Shown here: positions 25,935 through 36,719 of the stretch, piece by piece
How the letters are laid out: every line of letters begins with the position of its first letter
How positions within the stretch are numbered: position 1 is the first letter of the stretch
NCBI GenBank assembly: GCA_002104985.1
Contig: MCGO01000100.1
Span: 1-64,000 of the forward strand
DNA: 64,000 nt
DNA from: Rhizoclosmatium globosum
Taxonomy: Eukaryota; Chytridiomycota; Chytridiomycetes; Chytridiales; Chytriomycetaceae
Direction of reading: 5' to 3'
The notes under the pieces: generated by a model
Databases searched by the model: none
What the model was told of the DNA's origin: nothing
Seen by the model: only the letters and a program-made list of their open reading frames with translations
Made by a program: the position numbers and the translations under genes

Positions 25935-26364
25935 AAAACGGTTATGCAAATGCAAATGCAATACATCGCCTTGTTAGGAAATAGCGACTAGTTTGTGGCT
26001 TTTGTAATAAATCATCATATTGCGTCAGCTTTATTTGAAAATACGTCACACCAACCATCACTTGACTTCGTCACTCAAGTATACTGCTTTGACCTTATTT
26101 AGAGCGACACCAGCCTTCTGCTTCGCCTTGCACAGTTTGACAACCTAAACCCTGTACATTTTAGAATGAAGTCCAGCTGTTGCCACACGAGCCATTCCAT
26201 CCATCAAATCAATTTGCAACTCTCCTGGAATCCATTCAACATCGCCGCCATTTCCACATTTGCCGTGAAATTTATCCAAATCCCCACCTCTAAGTCTTCG
26301 ACATCACTCTCCCCTCGTCCACCCGTATTCTCACTGTTCACCCTGTCGCCGACTTATATCACTG
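25935..26364. other. No recognisable gene
   Basis: This stretch between the KDZ gene remnant and the retroelement fragment has AATAAA-like A/T runs near its start and then C/T-rich sequence. No feature could be supported. Confidence 0.35.
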
Positions 26365-26599
26365 GTTCTTGCTTTCAAACAAGGACAACTAAGAATAACT
26401 AACTTCTACTGGCCAACTGATGACACTCGCAACAATACAATGGAGTACAAGACCTGGCTGATGAGTACAATGCAACGAGACGAAATGGATGGCACCAGCG
26501 GAATCTATATGGGAGATAGCAATGAAGCAAAACACTTGATAGATGCCATGTCGCTGAGAACACACCAAAGACCTCCCAAAAGAAACAGCATACTTGACA
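26365..26599 (+). mobile_element. Non-LTR retrotransposon, endonuclease-domain fragment
   Basis: The frame reads LRITNFYWPTDDTRN, then EMDGTSGIYMGDSNEA and a basic RPPKRNSIL. This matches the central part of an apurinic-type (EEP) endonuclease, where GDxN is an active-site motif. It stops at the MULE insertion. The rest of the retroelement, starting well into the reverse transcriptase, continues at 30887. Joining the two sides does not restore a frame, so a deletion had already removed sequence between them. Confidence 0.55.
26591..26599. repeat. 9-bp target site duplication of the MULE, left
   Basis: TACTTGACA directly precedes the left TIR and is repeated exactly at 30878-30886. Confidence 0.93.
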
Positions 26600-26732
26600 G
26601 GAAAAATCTATTTCCCACCCCCCCGTGGGGTACTTATTCCCCACCCCCGTCTGGAATAAGAACCCCACGGGGGGGTGGGATATAGATTTTGCGGCTTTAT
26701 TCCACACGTACCCCAGTACTCAATCAGAACTT
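26600..26732 (+). repeat. MULE terminal inverted repeat, left
   Basis: This 133-bp repeat matches the right TIR with one length difference in a G/C run. The outer about 105 bases are themselves a hairpin: two arms of about 37 bases (CCCACCCCCCCGTGGGG core) flank a short loop. Confidence 0.93.
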
Positions 26733-26802
26733 TGTGCAAACAGAACAAGAACTCAATTTTATTTGAAAACAATAACAAAAAGTGCTACATTTGATCACCT
26801 CC

Positions 26803-29800
26803 TTACTTTTTCGTTGTTTTGGTCTTCTGGGGAGTTGATTCAAGGGATGACAAAGGTATTTCAGTGCGACGCTTCTTCAATGATTTCGTCTTTTTGGGCT
26901 CAAATGCGTTGACCTTACGTTTTTTATCTGCAGGTCCAGCTGTCCTTGGATTTAGAGGCTCACGTACATCCAATGGGTCAAGATGGTCATTAAGAATGGC
27001 TTTCATTTGTTTTTGAACTATAGCCACATTCGAGAGTCCCCCCTTTTTGCGAGATACTTCAAATAGTCGCGTTGCAAGCGCTTGAAAGTTGGCAAAGGCA
27101 ATGCCTTCTTCATTTTGATGTTGGGAATTCATGCGTAATGCAGAGGCTGACGTAGGAGTTTTCAATGCATCTCGAATCGACATCATAATATTATCAGTTG
27201 GTGCGTCAGATTGAACAGAAGGCGGAACCCACTCTAGATTTGTTTGGGTTAATCCAATCCATTGTCCCAAAGGGCGGTCATCTTGATATGGAAGTTTGAG
27301 CCATTGGGTAGGTATCAGATCCAAACTAAATAAAGCCAAAGTCTCTTCCTTCAACTGAACAGAAAAGAAATGCTCACAGAGGACTCCTGTAGTCAAATGG
27401 CTCAAACACGTACAAATGGATGCACCTGATTCCAAAAGAACAAAATACTGTGTGACTACCCGCTTGTTTCGGTACACCAGTTTGTATAATTGCTTAATTT
27501 GATTGGCAACACTCTCCAGTAGGGCCCGGAAGGAAATCAGTTTTGAATGGTTTGAACGAATTTCTGCGGCTTGAGGAGAGTATCCGTTGTCGTCACTATC
27601 ATCCAAGGCTTCGCGAGCTTTCTCGATTGCGGCATGTTCTTCATCCTCAACCAAAACGTCGATATCCAATTTTGACAAGTATTCTACATCCCACGTATAA
27701 GAGTTCATGATCCTCATCTTCGTTTGACCCTCGAACCAATTTGACGTATACTTCGAGCAAAGCACCAGAATTGGTTCAAAACGTTTGGCAATATGAGAGA
27801 AGTCCTTGGATGAGACGCGATTTACAGATTGACTGTCGATCAAACTGAGTTTCAAATCAAATTCATGACCCAGTTCTTGAATATGTTTCACATGATCCAG
27901 TAGGGACAAAGAACCCTTCTCTTTAACACAATCTTGATACTTTTCTGTCCGCCCACTGGTGTTGGTACCCAGTGTTGCTACCTTTCCAGTCCAAGCCACA
28001 GCCCATTTGTGCCGATTATCGTACAATCGTTTCAAATATGCAAGTGCCTTCTCTCTTGATTCAGCTGAAACAGGGCTGTACGAAACATACGCTATAAGAC
28101 ATTCCCAGCACACCTCAAACGCAACCTCCGACACACTGTTTCGAGCTTTCCACCATCGTTGGCTCATACCCTTGTAACTGGCACCAAGTGGAGGCTTTAG
28201 GTTCTTTGGGAGATTCAAAATACCGAGGTGGAACAGACAGTATATGTGGTAGATGGTAACAAACTCGGGCATTTGCATGACAGCAACAAGGGCTGGATCC
28301 TCATCACTCATAAGAACCCATGGAAGTAATCCAATGTGCTTGAGAAACATAAGCCAAAACCATTTATGTGTTGCAGAATCCAGTCGGAGGAAGGCGCCAT
28401 GTGCCACAACAACTGTCAAGAACTCGTTGTTGACTCCTGTCACAGTGCAAGACTTCATTCCGTGAATGGCTCCATGACAGGTGTCAGTACTCATAACTCG
28501 AAAATAACGCTGGCCTTGTGCTTTTTCCTCCTTGGAGCACCAAAACACTGCAAGAATACGCTGATCCTCGTCAACTAGGAACTCAAATATAAATCCCGCT
28601 GATTGTAAATAAGCCAACCCTTCTGCAGGTTTTGTCAATTTCTGGGTTGTGATGTCAGCCAAATCCTTAATCTTGGCAACCTGATTGGCAAAGTCTTTGT
28701 ACGTTGCAACACCAGTGTAATCCTTTCCTGCTCTAAACTTCTCCATTGCCTTCACAGCGTCACGAATATCTTTGGTACTCAGATTATCCCGAGCAAGAGC
28801 TTGAACGATAGGCACATCACGACTTTCAATTTTGCGACTTTCTCCGTAGCGTGCCTCAAGGTTTCCAACAAACGCAGAGTGGTTCACGTGTCCATGATTT
28901 TCACTGGAGAGAAGAGTCGACAGTTGAACTTTCGAATAGTCTGTCAGTGAGAAGGTGGCAGCACACTTGGGTTTCGTTGCATTGAACCCAAATGTACAGC
29001 CGACCTTTTTGGACGCAGACTTTCTGTACTTGCTGGGGTCAAGGGTGTGTTCTGGTTTTTTTGATCCATGTCTGTGGCATCTGAATTCCACTGCAAATAC
29101 AGTTAGCATCATACAAAACCTTCTGCATTGTATTCACCTCGTTTGTCAGGATCAGTTCTTGCAACAATTACGGGCATATTGATAGAAGCAAACAAAGATA
29201 CAATCTGCTCCGTGAAAACTTCCTGTGATTCATCTTCAATTCCAGACACAGCAGCAACAAATTCTTCGACAGTCTTAAATTTGTTGGACCCTAAATGAGT
29301 GCCGACAAGCGTGGCTTGATTTGACAAAGCAGCAGGGGAGGAAGGAACTGGAGCAGATTTCGAGGCAGGGGAGGAAGGAACTGGAGCACATTTCGAGGTC
29401 AACAGTTCTTCTGTGCAAGGGTATGTTTGACGCATAGAAGATGCTGCTGAAGGTTGGGCATTGATTGATTGCTGATTGGATTTGGGGGAAAGGGTTGTTG
29501 TAGCATATGCCAAAGTTGAAGAAGGTTCCTTTCTCATGTTGGTAGCGTCGCCGCTGGTTTCAATTTCGAAGTTACGCAAGGAAGATAGAAGGCCGCCCAT
29601 ATTCGCTTGTAATGCTGGACTGCCCTGATTCAATGTTGTACTAGAGTTGAAACACTGTTGTCGATTTGCTGCAGAAATGGCATCAATACATTGCCAACCA
29701 CGAGAAATGAACAGTGTACCTTGGTTGTTTAACTCAATCGACTGCAGTGCAGTTGGATGGTTCGTTTTTGGTGAACTAACAATGTTGAAGATTTTTGTGA

Positions 29801-30606
29801 GGCGTTCGACGTTGTAGCTTTCCAGCATGCGATATTTCCGAACATCTATATTTGTGTTGCGGCTGCAAAGCACAAGGTCAATGATAAACCTCCGAATCTG
29901 GCTTGGTGATGGAGGGATGGCATGTGGTTCAAGTTACGAGAGCCAGCGCCATTGAAATGTCCTAATAACAAGTAAATAAGATATTACATTAAGTTAAACT
30001 CGTACATACATGAGAGTCAATGAAGGCTACTTTGGTGCTATTACCCGCACTTACAATACGCAACACCTCCTCATTTAAATCTGACGAGAACCAACCATTT
30101 CCCATACAAGTAAATAAAGATTCGATTAAGAAAGAATTCGAAGAAAGCTTGAGTGCCTTGAATGACATGGAGGCAACGTCAGGGCAAGGAGAGTTTTCCG
30201 ATTCGGCTGTCAAGTAGTTGCAGAATCTGAAGCATTTCTGGCGAAGCAATTCAAGTCGGTCAAACGTGATACTTTGATTTACTTCAGCCTTGGAATAGAC
30301 GTAACCGTCCACAACGGCATATTGATTCTTCCCTTTTTCCATTGAAAGCCGAATGGTTCGTGCCGTATTGCCTGGGAGTCTGAAATCTTTAGCAAGACCA
30401 TTCTTGGCCATTTTGGATCCCACTGGTAGACTGGCCAAAGTTGGGAAGTACCGGATGTTGTTAATGGATGAGGTTGACAGGTTGTTCACATTTGGAATAC
30501 ACGCATCCATGAGTATGCCAACTGTCCACGAAGTTTCCGCAATATACGCGAATGTTTTCTCGTATTCAAGCTCCTCAGGGGAAGTCTCGAGTTGTATTGA
30601 CGCCAT
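26803..30606 (-). CDS. MULE transposase with SWIM zinc finger
   Basis: The main exon (about 26803-29083) encodes a DDE transposase: STDTCHG with the first Asp, WVLMSDEDPAL with the second, the YCLFHLG motif, and near the C-terminus a SWIM finger (CTCLSHLTTGVLCEHF). The tail is basic. It is joined by a 44-nt intron (donor after DPDKR, acceptor before VEFRCHRHG) to an upstream exon (to about 29873) rich in Ser and Pro. The first exon (30606-30010, MASIQLETSPEELEYEK) ends at a splice donor. Between the first two exons the frame appears to shift near 29915, so either an exon boundary is missed or the copy has a recent frameshift. The FAR1-like N-terminal Cys/His region is present. It should bind the TIRs and catalyse cut-and-paste transposition. 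Confidence 0.82.
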
Positions 30607-30743
30607 TCCTTGTGGTTTCTTTACAAAGAAAAGAATATATAATCTCTGAATTCAGTAAACGACTAATGAAACCTAAGAACCGTTGTTTATTTCTATTACG
30701 TTAAACGCGCATATAGTTTTGGTGAATTGGGATACTGGCAGTT

Positions 30744-30877
30744 AAGTTCTGATTGAGTACTGGGGTACGTGTGGAATAAAGCCGCAAAATCTATATCCCA
30801 CCCCCCCGTGGGGTTCTTATTCCAGACGGGGGGTGGGGAATAAGTACCCCACGGGGGGGTGGGAAATAGATTTTTCC
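30744..30877 (-). repeat. MULE terminal inverted repeat, right
   Basis: Reverse complement of 26600-26732, 134 bp, with the same internal hairpin. It is followed by the 9-bp duplication. Confidence 0.93.
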
Positions 30878-30886
30878 TACTTGACA
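30878..30886. repeat. 9-bp target site duplication of the MULE, right
   Basis: TACTTGACA, identical to 26591-26599. Confidence 0.93.
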
Positions 30887-33800
30887 TGCTCTCCAGAAAC
30901 GCCTCAAGGCCAAGGTCAGAACAGCAGTTGGTGAGACAAACACCATTACTGTTGGCACCATGATTCAACAAGGATCAGTACTAGCTCCAATTGAGTGGAG
31001 AATATATTCTGGGATACACTGCTCTGCATCCTGGACAAACATACAAAGGGTGTGACAATAGAAGCAAAACAAAAAACCGAATTTGTAAATGGTGAATGGA
31101 CGGAAGACATCCTTTCAGAAGAAGTCACCGCCCTAGCCTATGTAGATGACACAACCATTGTTGCAAGATCCTGGCAAGAACTACAAAAACAAGCATCAAT
31201 CATATATGAATTCCAAGAAGGGAATACTATAAAATCCAACACCAACAAAGTTAAAATCATTGCCATCAATCCAACAAACGAATACACACAACTCACTTGG
31301 GGTGATAACACCAGCATAGAAATCTTGAACCCAAAACAAGGAGAGAAACTACTAGGAAATTACTTCTCAGCAGATAACCTTGGCAAAACTGGCAGAACAA
31401 TGATTGAAAAGCAAATCAAAGACACAATTGAAATACTCCAGACAAAACGCATAACAGACAAAGGCATAATAACACAGTGCTACTGATGCAAATCAGATAT
31501 AAGTGGCAAACACTCTCCCTTACAGAAAATGAGGTGGACCACTACTATAGTCTTGTCAAGAAGGTTGTAAAACAAAAAGCCAAACAGAAACAAACCATCG
31601 CCAATTCAATCTTGGAGCAATCCCAAATCTATGGACTGAAGAACTGGAACGACTTGTACACAACAGACTTAGCAACAAACATCAATGTATGGATAAACTC
31701 AGATGACCTACTGGGCCGTGTCATCCGAATCAGAATGGCTAACCTCCAGAACCAATTAGCACTCCCACACAGTATATTTGAAACTCCATTCCCCGCTAAA
31801 GTGAGCAAGGGTACACACTACCTTGCTTCAACCATGCATAGATTTCACTCCAAGGCCATAACAATGAATGCAATCAGACACATTGATCCAATCACCCAGG
31901 AAATTAAAAAAGAATTTGGCAAAGTTATGGGAGGAGAAACATCAGTCTTCCATGCAATAGACAACTGGGTAATCTATAACCAGATCTCCAAACACCTCAG
32001 CAGACACAACATAATCTTTGTGAAACAAGTTCTATGCTACTTCAGTGAAAAAATACTCACTCCCAAGCAAATGGAAACATGATTTCCCCTGTTTGACAAG
32101 ACTGACTACAACTGGTTCAGGAAGCTAACAAATGCTTTGAACAGGAAGGACACCACTAACAGAACCAGGCTCAGTCTTACAAAAAGGGCAAGACCAAACC
32201 CGTTTGCAACAGAGCCTACAGCCAGCCGGATCTGTGGCCTGGGTAAAAAGCACAAGATTGTCACCTGGAATGCCCCTGAAACAGAAGAACAACATTATGG
32301 AGAAATCATGAGAATTGAGCGAGATGAAGGAACAACAACGCACAGACTCCATCATTATGTTGAACTGACAGGAAATGACTATGAGGGTAACAACGAATAT
32401 ACATTTGCAATAGAACACCAAAACAGAACATTCATCGTAGAGTGCAATGGAATGACCTGCACTCAGGGCTACCTACAGAATGGAAAATGCATAATTTACA
32501 AACAGGACGGCTTCATGAACATATGGTCAAACAAAGACCAGTCAAACAAACTCTATGAACCTGCTGACATGACAAATAAACAACCAGCAGAAGACCCACA
32601 GCAATATACGTCCCGCCAAATAATAGAATGTAAGACAATTGTATCTGTACAAGACTCAATACCAAGGGAAACCAATGACCTCCAAACAAAACATGAAAGC
32701 CCACTAGGAGTGACAGAGGAGGAAAAGACAACTGGCAGAAACAGAGCAGCAATCTACTTTGAAGGTCCACAAGAGCTAATCACGGCTATAGGTGCACTGA
32801 AAGCCAGAGAGTGTAATACAAGAGACGCCATATACTCAGACGGATCTCTTACATTTACCAATGGAAAGCCCAGCCTAGCTGGCTCTGTGGTTGCCTGGGA
32901 CAGCACCCAAAAGGGGAGAAGAATCAACTTTGGAATTGAAGGAAATGCATCCTCAACCAATGCAGAAATGTATGCCACCAATGCTGCCCTTCTAGGAGTA
33001 AACGGACCAACAGATATGTACATTGACAACATGGCAGTTATCCAAACATTCAAACGTCTGGAAAGAAGCAAATTCAACATCAAACGAAGAGAATTATTCA
33101 CACTGTCTAATGTATACACAGCTGCCCAAATGTGCCATATCGCTAAATCCATAGCCAGACCACTCCCAATACTACATCATGTAAAGTCCCATACAGGTGT
33201 CTCTGGTAATGAACTGGCAGACTCAGATGCAAATGATGGACATATGGCTCCACTACTCAAAATGAAACTGGAAGGTCAATCACTCATCCAGTTCACCCTA
33301 TGCACAAACAACATCATGCTTGAAGGAAATTACAGAGAAACTCTAACTATGATCAACAAGGCCAAAACCTTTCTGGCATGGATAGAACAACCTGCACACA
33401 AGCACATTGCAGAAGTACAAAATAGCATCAACTTTGGCCTCACATTTGCACTACTACAGAGAGGCCACAAACAAACATCATACTTCACCAGTGAAGCTCA
33501 CAGTCACTACAGAAAATGGGACATCAACGCTATGCACCGGCTGCTACCAGTACAATCTGAGATGCGTCGGAGACACCAAGATGCATACCCCAATGGAACA
33601 TGCCGTGTATGCCACCAGGAGGAAGAAACAAATGACCATCTTTGGTGCTGTATAGAAACAGAAGCAATTAGGATGGAGATATGGGAGGAAATGATCACAC
33701 TGCTTGTAAAACAAACCGAACCCCCAAAAAAGAGGAAAAGAAATGAAAACACAGTAGACAGTCAAAGCAACAAAGCAAACGAAACCAAAATTAGGTTGTG

Positions 33801-34735
33801 GCTCAAAAACTGGGATGGTCAAACCAGGGACAACAGACCACCACAACCAAGAGATGAAATAGGCATTGAAGCTGATAAAATGACATTCACTCATATTGCT
33901 GGATATGGATTCATACCAAATGTCATGTACAGAATTTTGGAGAAATGTGGTATCAGGAAACCCCAAACACAACGCATGGTTATATTGACAACATGGAAGG
34001 AACTTAAAATGATGGTAAAGGAAAGAATCTGGAAACCAAGATGTGACAAAACCACAGCATGGGAGGAAACAAACCAAATAACTGCAACAATCAAGGCCAG
34101 ACAAAGTAACACCAGACAGAAGCACGAGGGACCCAGAAACAAGCCAAAAGAAGGCAAACGGAAACACAAAACAACAGAAATAAAAGAAGGTACACGTTGC
34201 CAGCACTGTATGGAACCACTTAGCACAGATAAACCCCACAAGCATGGCAGATCGTATGGACAACAGATAAGAGCCATTGATATGATATCATCAGATAACA
34301 TGGGAATAAGGAAAATCCCACCTGGAATAATAAACACACTTGCAACATATATGGACCAATACGCAAGGGAAGAGGAATTCTGCTATAACCCTGACACAAT
34401 AGCAAAGGACAGTGAAACAGATCAACAGGACGCAGAAGACTGGGAGGGTGCCAACCTGTGGTGGGACACAGACAACACTGACATATCAGAGAACAATGAA
34501 ACAAGACACTACACCCAGGAGGAAGGTATTGAGGAACAGCACCAACCACCACCCAAAAGGATCCGAGAGGAGCTCACCTCTGGTCCATCCTTATCAAGCC
34601 ATGAGTAGAAACCAAACCTAGGGTGGTTCCTTTAAAAACTAGGGAGGGTCTCTAGAGATATTTCTAGAAACATGGGGGGTCGTTCCTCCCCCCCATACCC
34701 CCCTCCTCCCCTCGGGGCTGCTGATGTTAACAGCA
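30887..34735 (+). mobile_element. Non-LTR retrotransposon remnant: reverse transcriptase, RNase H and zinc finger
   Basis: Starting inside the RT domain, the frame shows TMIQQGSVLAPIEW (palm motif), a frameshift near 31000, then the catalytic ALAYVDDTTIVARSW. A second frame shift lies near 31486 and an in-frame TGA at 32080-32082 before the long last frame (to 34608). That frame contains an RNase H domain (AIYSDGSLTF, NAEMYATNAALLG, MYIDNMAVIQTF, HHVKSHTGVSGNELADSDA) and a Cys/His finger (CRVCHQEEETNDHLWCC). The order fits I/Tad-like fungal elements. The 5' part is missing apart from an endonuclease piece left of the MULE. The 3' end runs into a G/C-homopolymer-rich stretch near 34660-34735 without a poly-A tail. 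This copy is dead. Confidence 0.82.
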
Positions 34736-34777
34736 TCCAGCCCACAAGACCAAGTTACGGGAAGGCCTCATGAGAGA

Positions 34778-34975
34778 TACGGAGTAATTGGGTGGGAAGT
34801 AAACTGTTGGCGTAAGGGGATAGATGCTGAAAAGCACAGCACATGCTATCGGATCACTGGTTATACGGACAGGAATGGTTGCGTATTCAACCCAGGGAGT
34901 CGGGAAAGTGTTATTTGATGGGCTGGAAAGTTTCTTTGCAAATAAACAGAGCATGGTTGATTTGGAAAAAAAATT
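34778..34975. repeat. Inverted dispersed repeat S5, second copy
   Basis: Matches 21153-21343 in reverse orientation. It lies at the left edge of the homeodomain-like gene and could mark the edge of a mobile element. Confidence 0.75.
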
Positions 34976-34979
34976 GCAC

Positions 34980-36180
34980 TGATTGGAACGGAATCCCATC
35001 CATTTATATGAAAGCCCAATTTTCCGATTTTGAACTTGGTGAGTAGTTTCCAGTTAACAGTAGTAACAGGATGCTTTCCAGCACGGACCAAGGCTGAGTT
35101 GACAATTTTTTTGATGTTTCGCTTGTAATCCTCAGAGGCTATCTTGGACTCCACATTCAATTGTTTCGGTGCATCGGGAATGTTTCTGATCATTTGGCTA
35201 GCCATAGCAAGGCACTGCCAAAGATTGACATTTTTGCTTGCGAGGGTTTCCTTCATCATGATAGCAGACGGGCGCTTGACAACCTCGTGAGTACTGTCTA
35301 TTGCTTCGTCCACGTTGACTAGGTGGGATGATATTCCAGCAGCCGCTAAAGGGTATATGTCAGCGAAGAAAACTTAGACAAAGATTAGCATACCGTACGA
35401 TTCCAGTAGCTGCTCAGCTTGTAAGTCCAAACTGCGTATCAACTTTGTGCGGTCTTTCTCGTTCAAATCGCTGATTGCAACGTCTGGTCGTTCAGTACTC
35501 CTCTCCTCATACTTCTTCACAGTGGCAGAGTCCGTTACTTTCAGCAAATTCCATTGCTCTGAAAGAACTTTCATGGCGTAGGGCAACAGCTTCACCTTGG
35601 GAACTGTTGGGTTTAGAATCGGTGCAGCTTCCACTAAAGCCCAATTAGCAATAACGATGCCGTGAACACAACTTACTTGTATCTTCCATGTTATTATCAT
35701 CGTCTCGAAACTCAAGCCACGAATTGGTTGTGAATGCTTTCTTTCAAGCAATTTGTTGTATATGAAGAACACTTGGATCTCCCTCTTCGTGACTGGTCGT
35801 CTGTTCGATGGATGCCGCAGATAAATTCTCTGCGGCAGGAGCCAGTATTTCGCATGCTGTCTGTTCTTGGAGGTCCTCTTGTTTCTTCTTCTTTGAAGCT
35901 AAGTTTTGAAAGAACAGCTGTCGAAGAGGTTAATACGAAGGGATTTTACAAGAATAGTAAATAACCTGAATGCGCTTTTCGGTTACATTTAGTTCAGCAG
36001 CCAGGCGTTGGTGCTCGTGCTTATGTTGGACCTCGCAGTGATTCCTCCCGCTGCTTGCTCAGTCAAGTACAACAGCGCTTCGCTTGAAAACTTTCTTGTT
36101 TTTGATTCATCAAATAGCGTTCGACGAGTCGTGGCAGTCACCTGTCTATCAACTTCTTGACTTCTACCTTCCTGTCAATG
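34980..36180 (-). CDS. Unidentified multi-exon gene with degenerate homeodomain
   Basis: Read on the - strand from about 36180, the first part encodes TRRTLFDESKTRKFSSEALL. After a frame change near 36040 it continues HQRLAAELNVTEKRIQ, then a short intron (about 35919-35965) and LFFQNLASKKKKQED. The order matches a homeodomain: helix 1, then LAxxLxLTExQI, then helix 3 with WFQNRRxKxKK, here FFQNLASKKKK keeping Gln50 and Asn51. Later exons (about 35640-35390 and 35340-34980) encode ILNPTVPKVKLLPYAMKVL, AISDLNEKDRTKLIRSLDL and SALVRAGKHPVTTVNWKLL, which I do not recognise. It is divergent from the gene at 36720. The frame change suggests decay or a missed intron. The 3' end runs into repeat S5. 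Confidence 0.45.
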
Positions 36181-36719
36181 TTGACGGGCGCACGTGAGTC
36201 AGGATTTGTAGAGAGAGGTTATAACCTACATTTGGGAGCGAATTCACTGCATCAGAGGCGGAAAGTGGCCTCACGCTTTCGTTGTTTGCCTGAGGAGATT
36301 TCACAGAAATACAAATTGTTATAGGACGATGCCCATTCCTCAATGGGAATTTTCCAAGATTGAACCGTTTTCTTTCTAGAGAGCCCTGCCTGGCTGTTTG
36401 ACACCTCTTCTCTAGGAGGGGTGACAATCCTAATAAAAGGTGCGTTCGAGTGACCTGCCCGCCTGTCAAAGCTGCAAAGGGGGGTACACTTGTTTTTCTT
36501 ATCCGCCCAAGGGAATCGTCCCAAAAGTTGAGACTTGCGTCCACTGGTTTTCCGCCCCGCCTTGCAAAAAACTATCAATACCCACACCTCCTTTCCGTCC
36601 CACCTGCGAAAAAATAGAATTAAGGTGTACATGTAAATAAATAAGCCGTTCTGCCTGCTGTAAACAGTTTGCAACGTGCACGTTCCCTACGTCAGTGCTT
36701 GGTTTTGAATTTTTGTCAA
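36181..36719. other. Intergenic region of the divergent gene pair
   Basis: About 540 bases separate the homeodomain-like gene and the zinc-finger gene and should hold both promoters. Frames read through on both strands but show no recognisable protein. A 19-base stretch near 36398 (TGTTTGACACCTCTTCTCT) also occurs at 18484. Confidence 0.35.

Larger units (their letters stand above)
26600..30877. mobile_element. Mutator-like element (MULE), 4.28 kb, complete
   Basis: The element is bounded by near-perfect terminal inverted repeats (26600-26732 and 30744-30877) and a perfect 9-bp target duplication, the size typical of Mutator elements. It carries a MULE-type transposase gene on the - strand. 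It lies inside a decayed non-LTR retrotransposon. The near identity of the TIRs and perfect target duplication suggest recent insertion. Confidence 0.93.
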
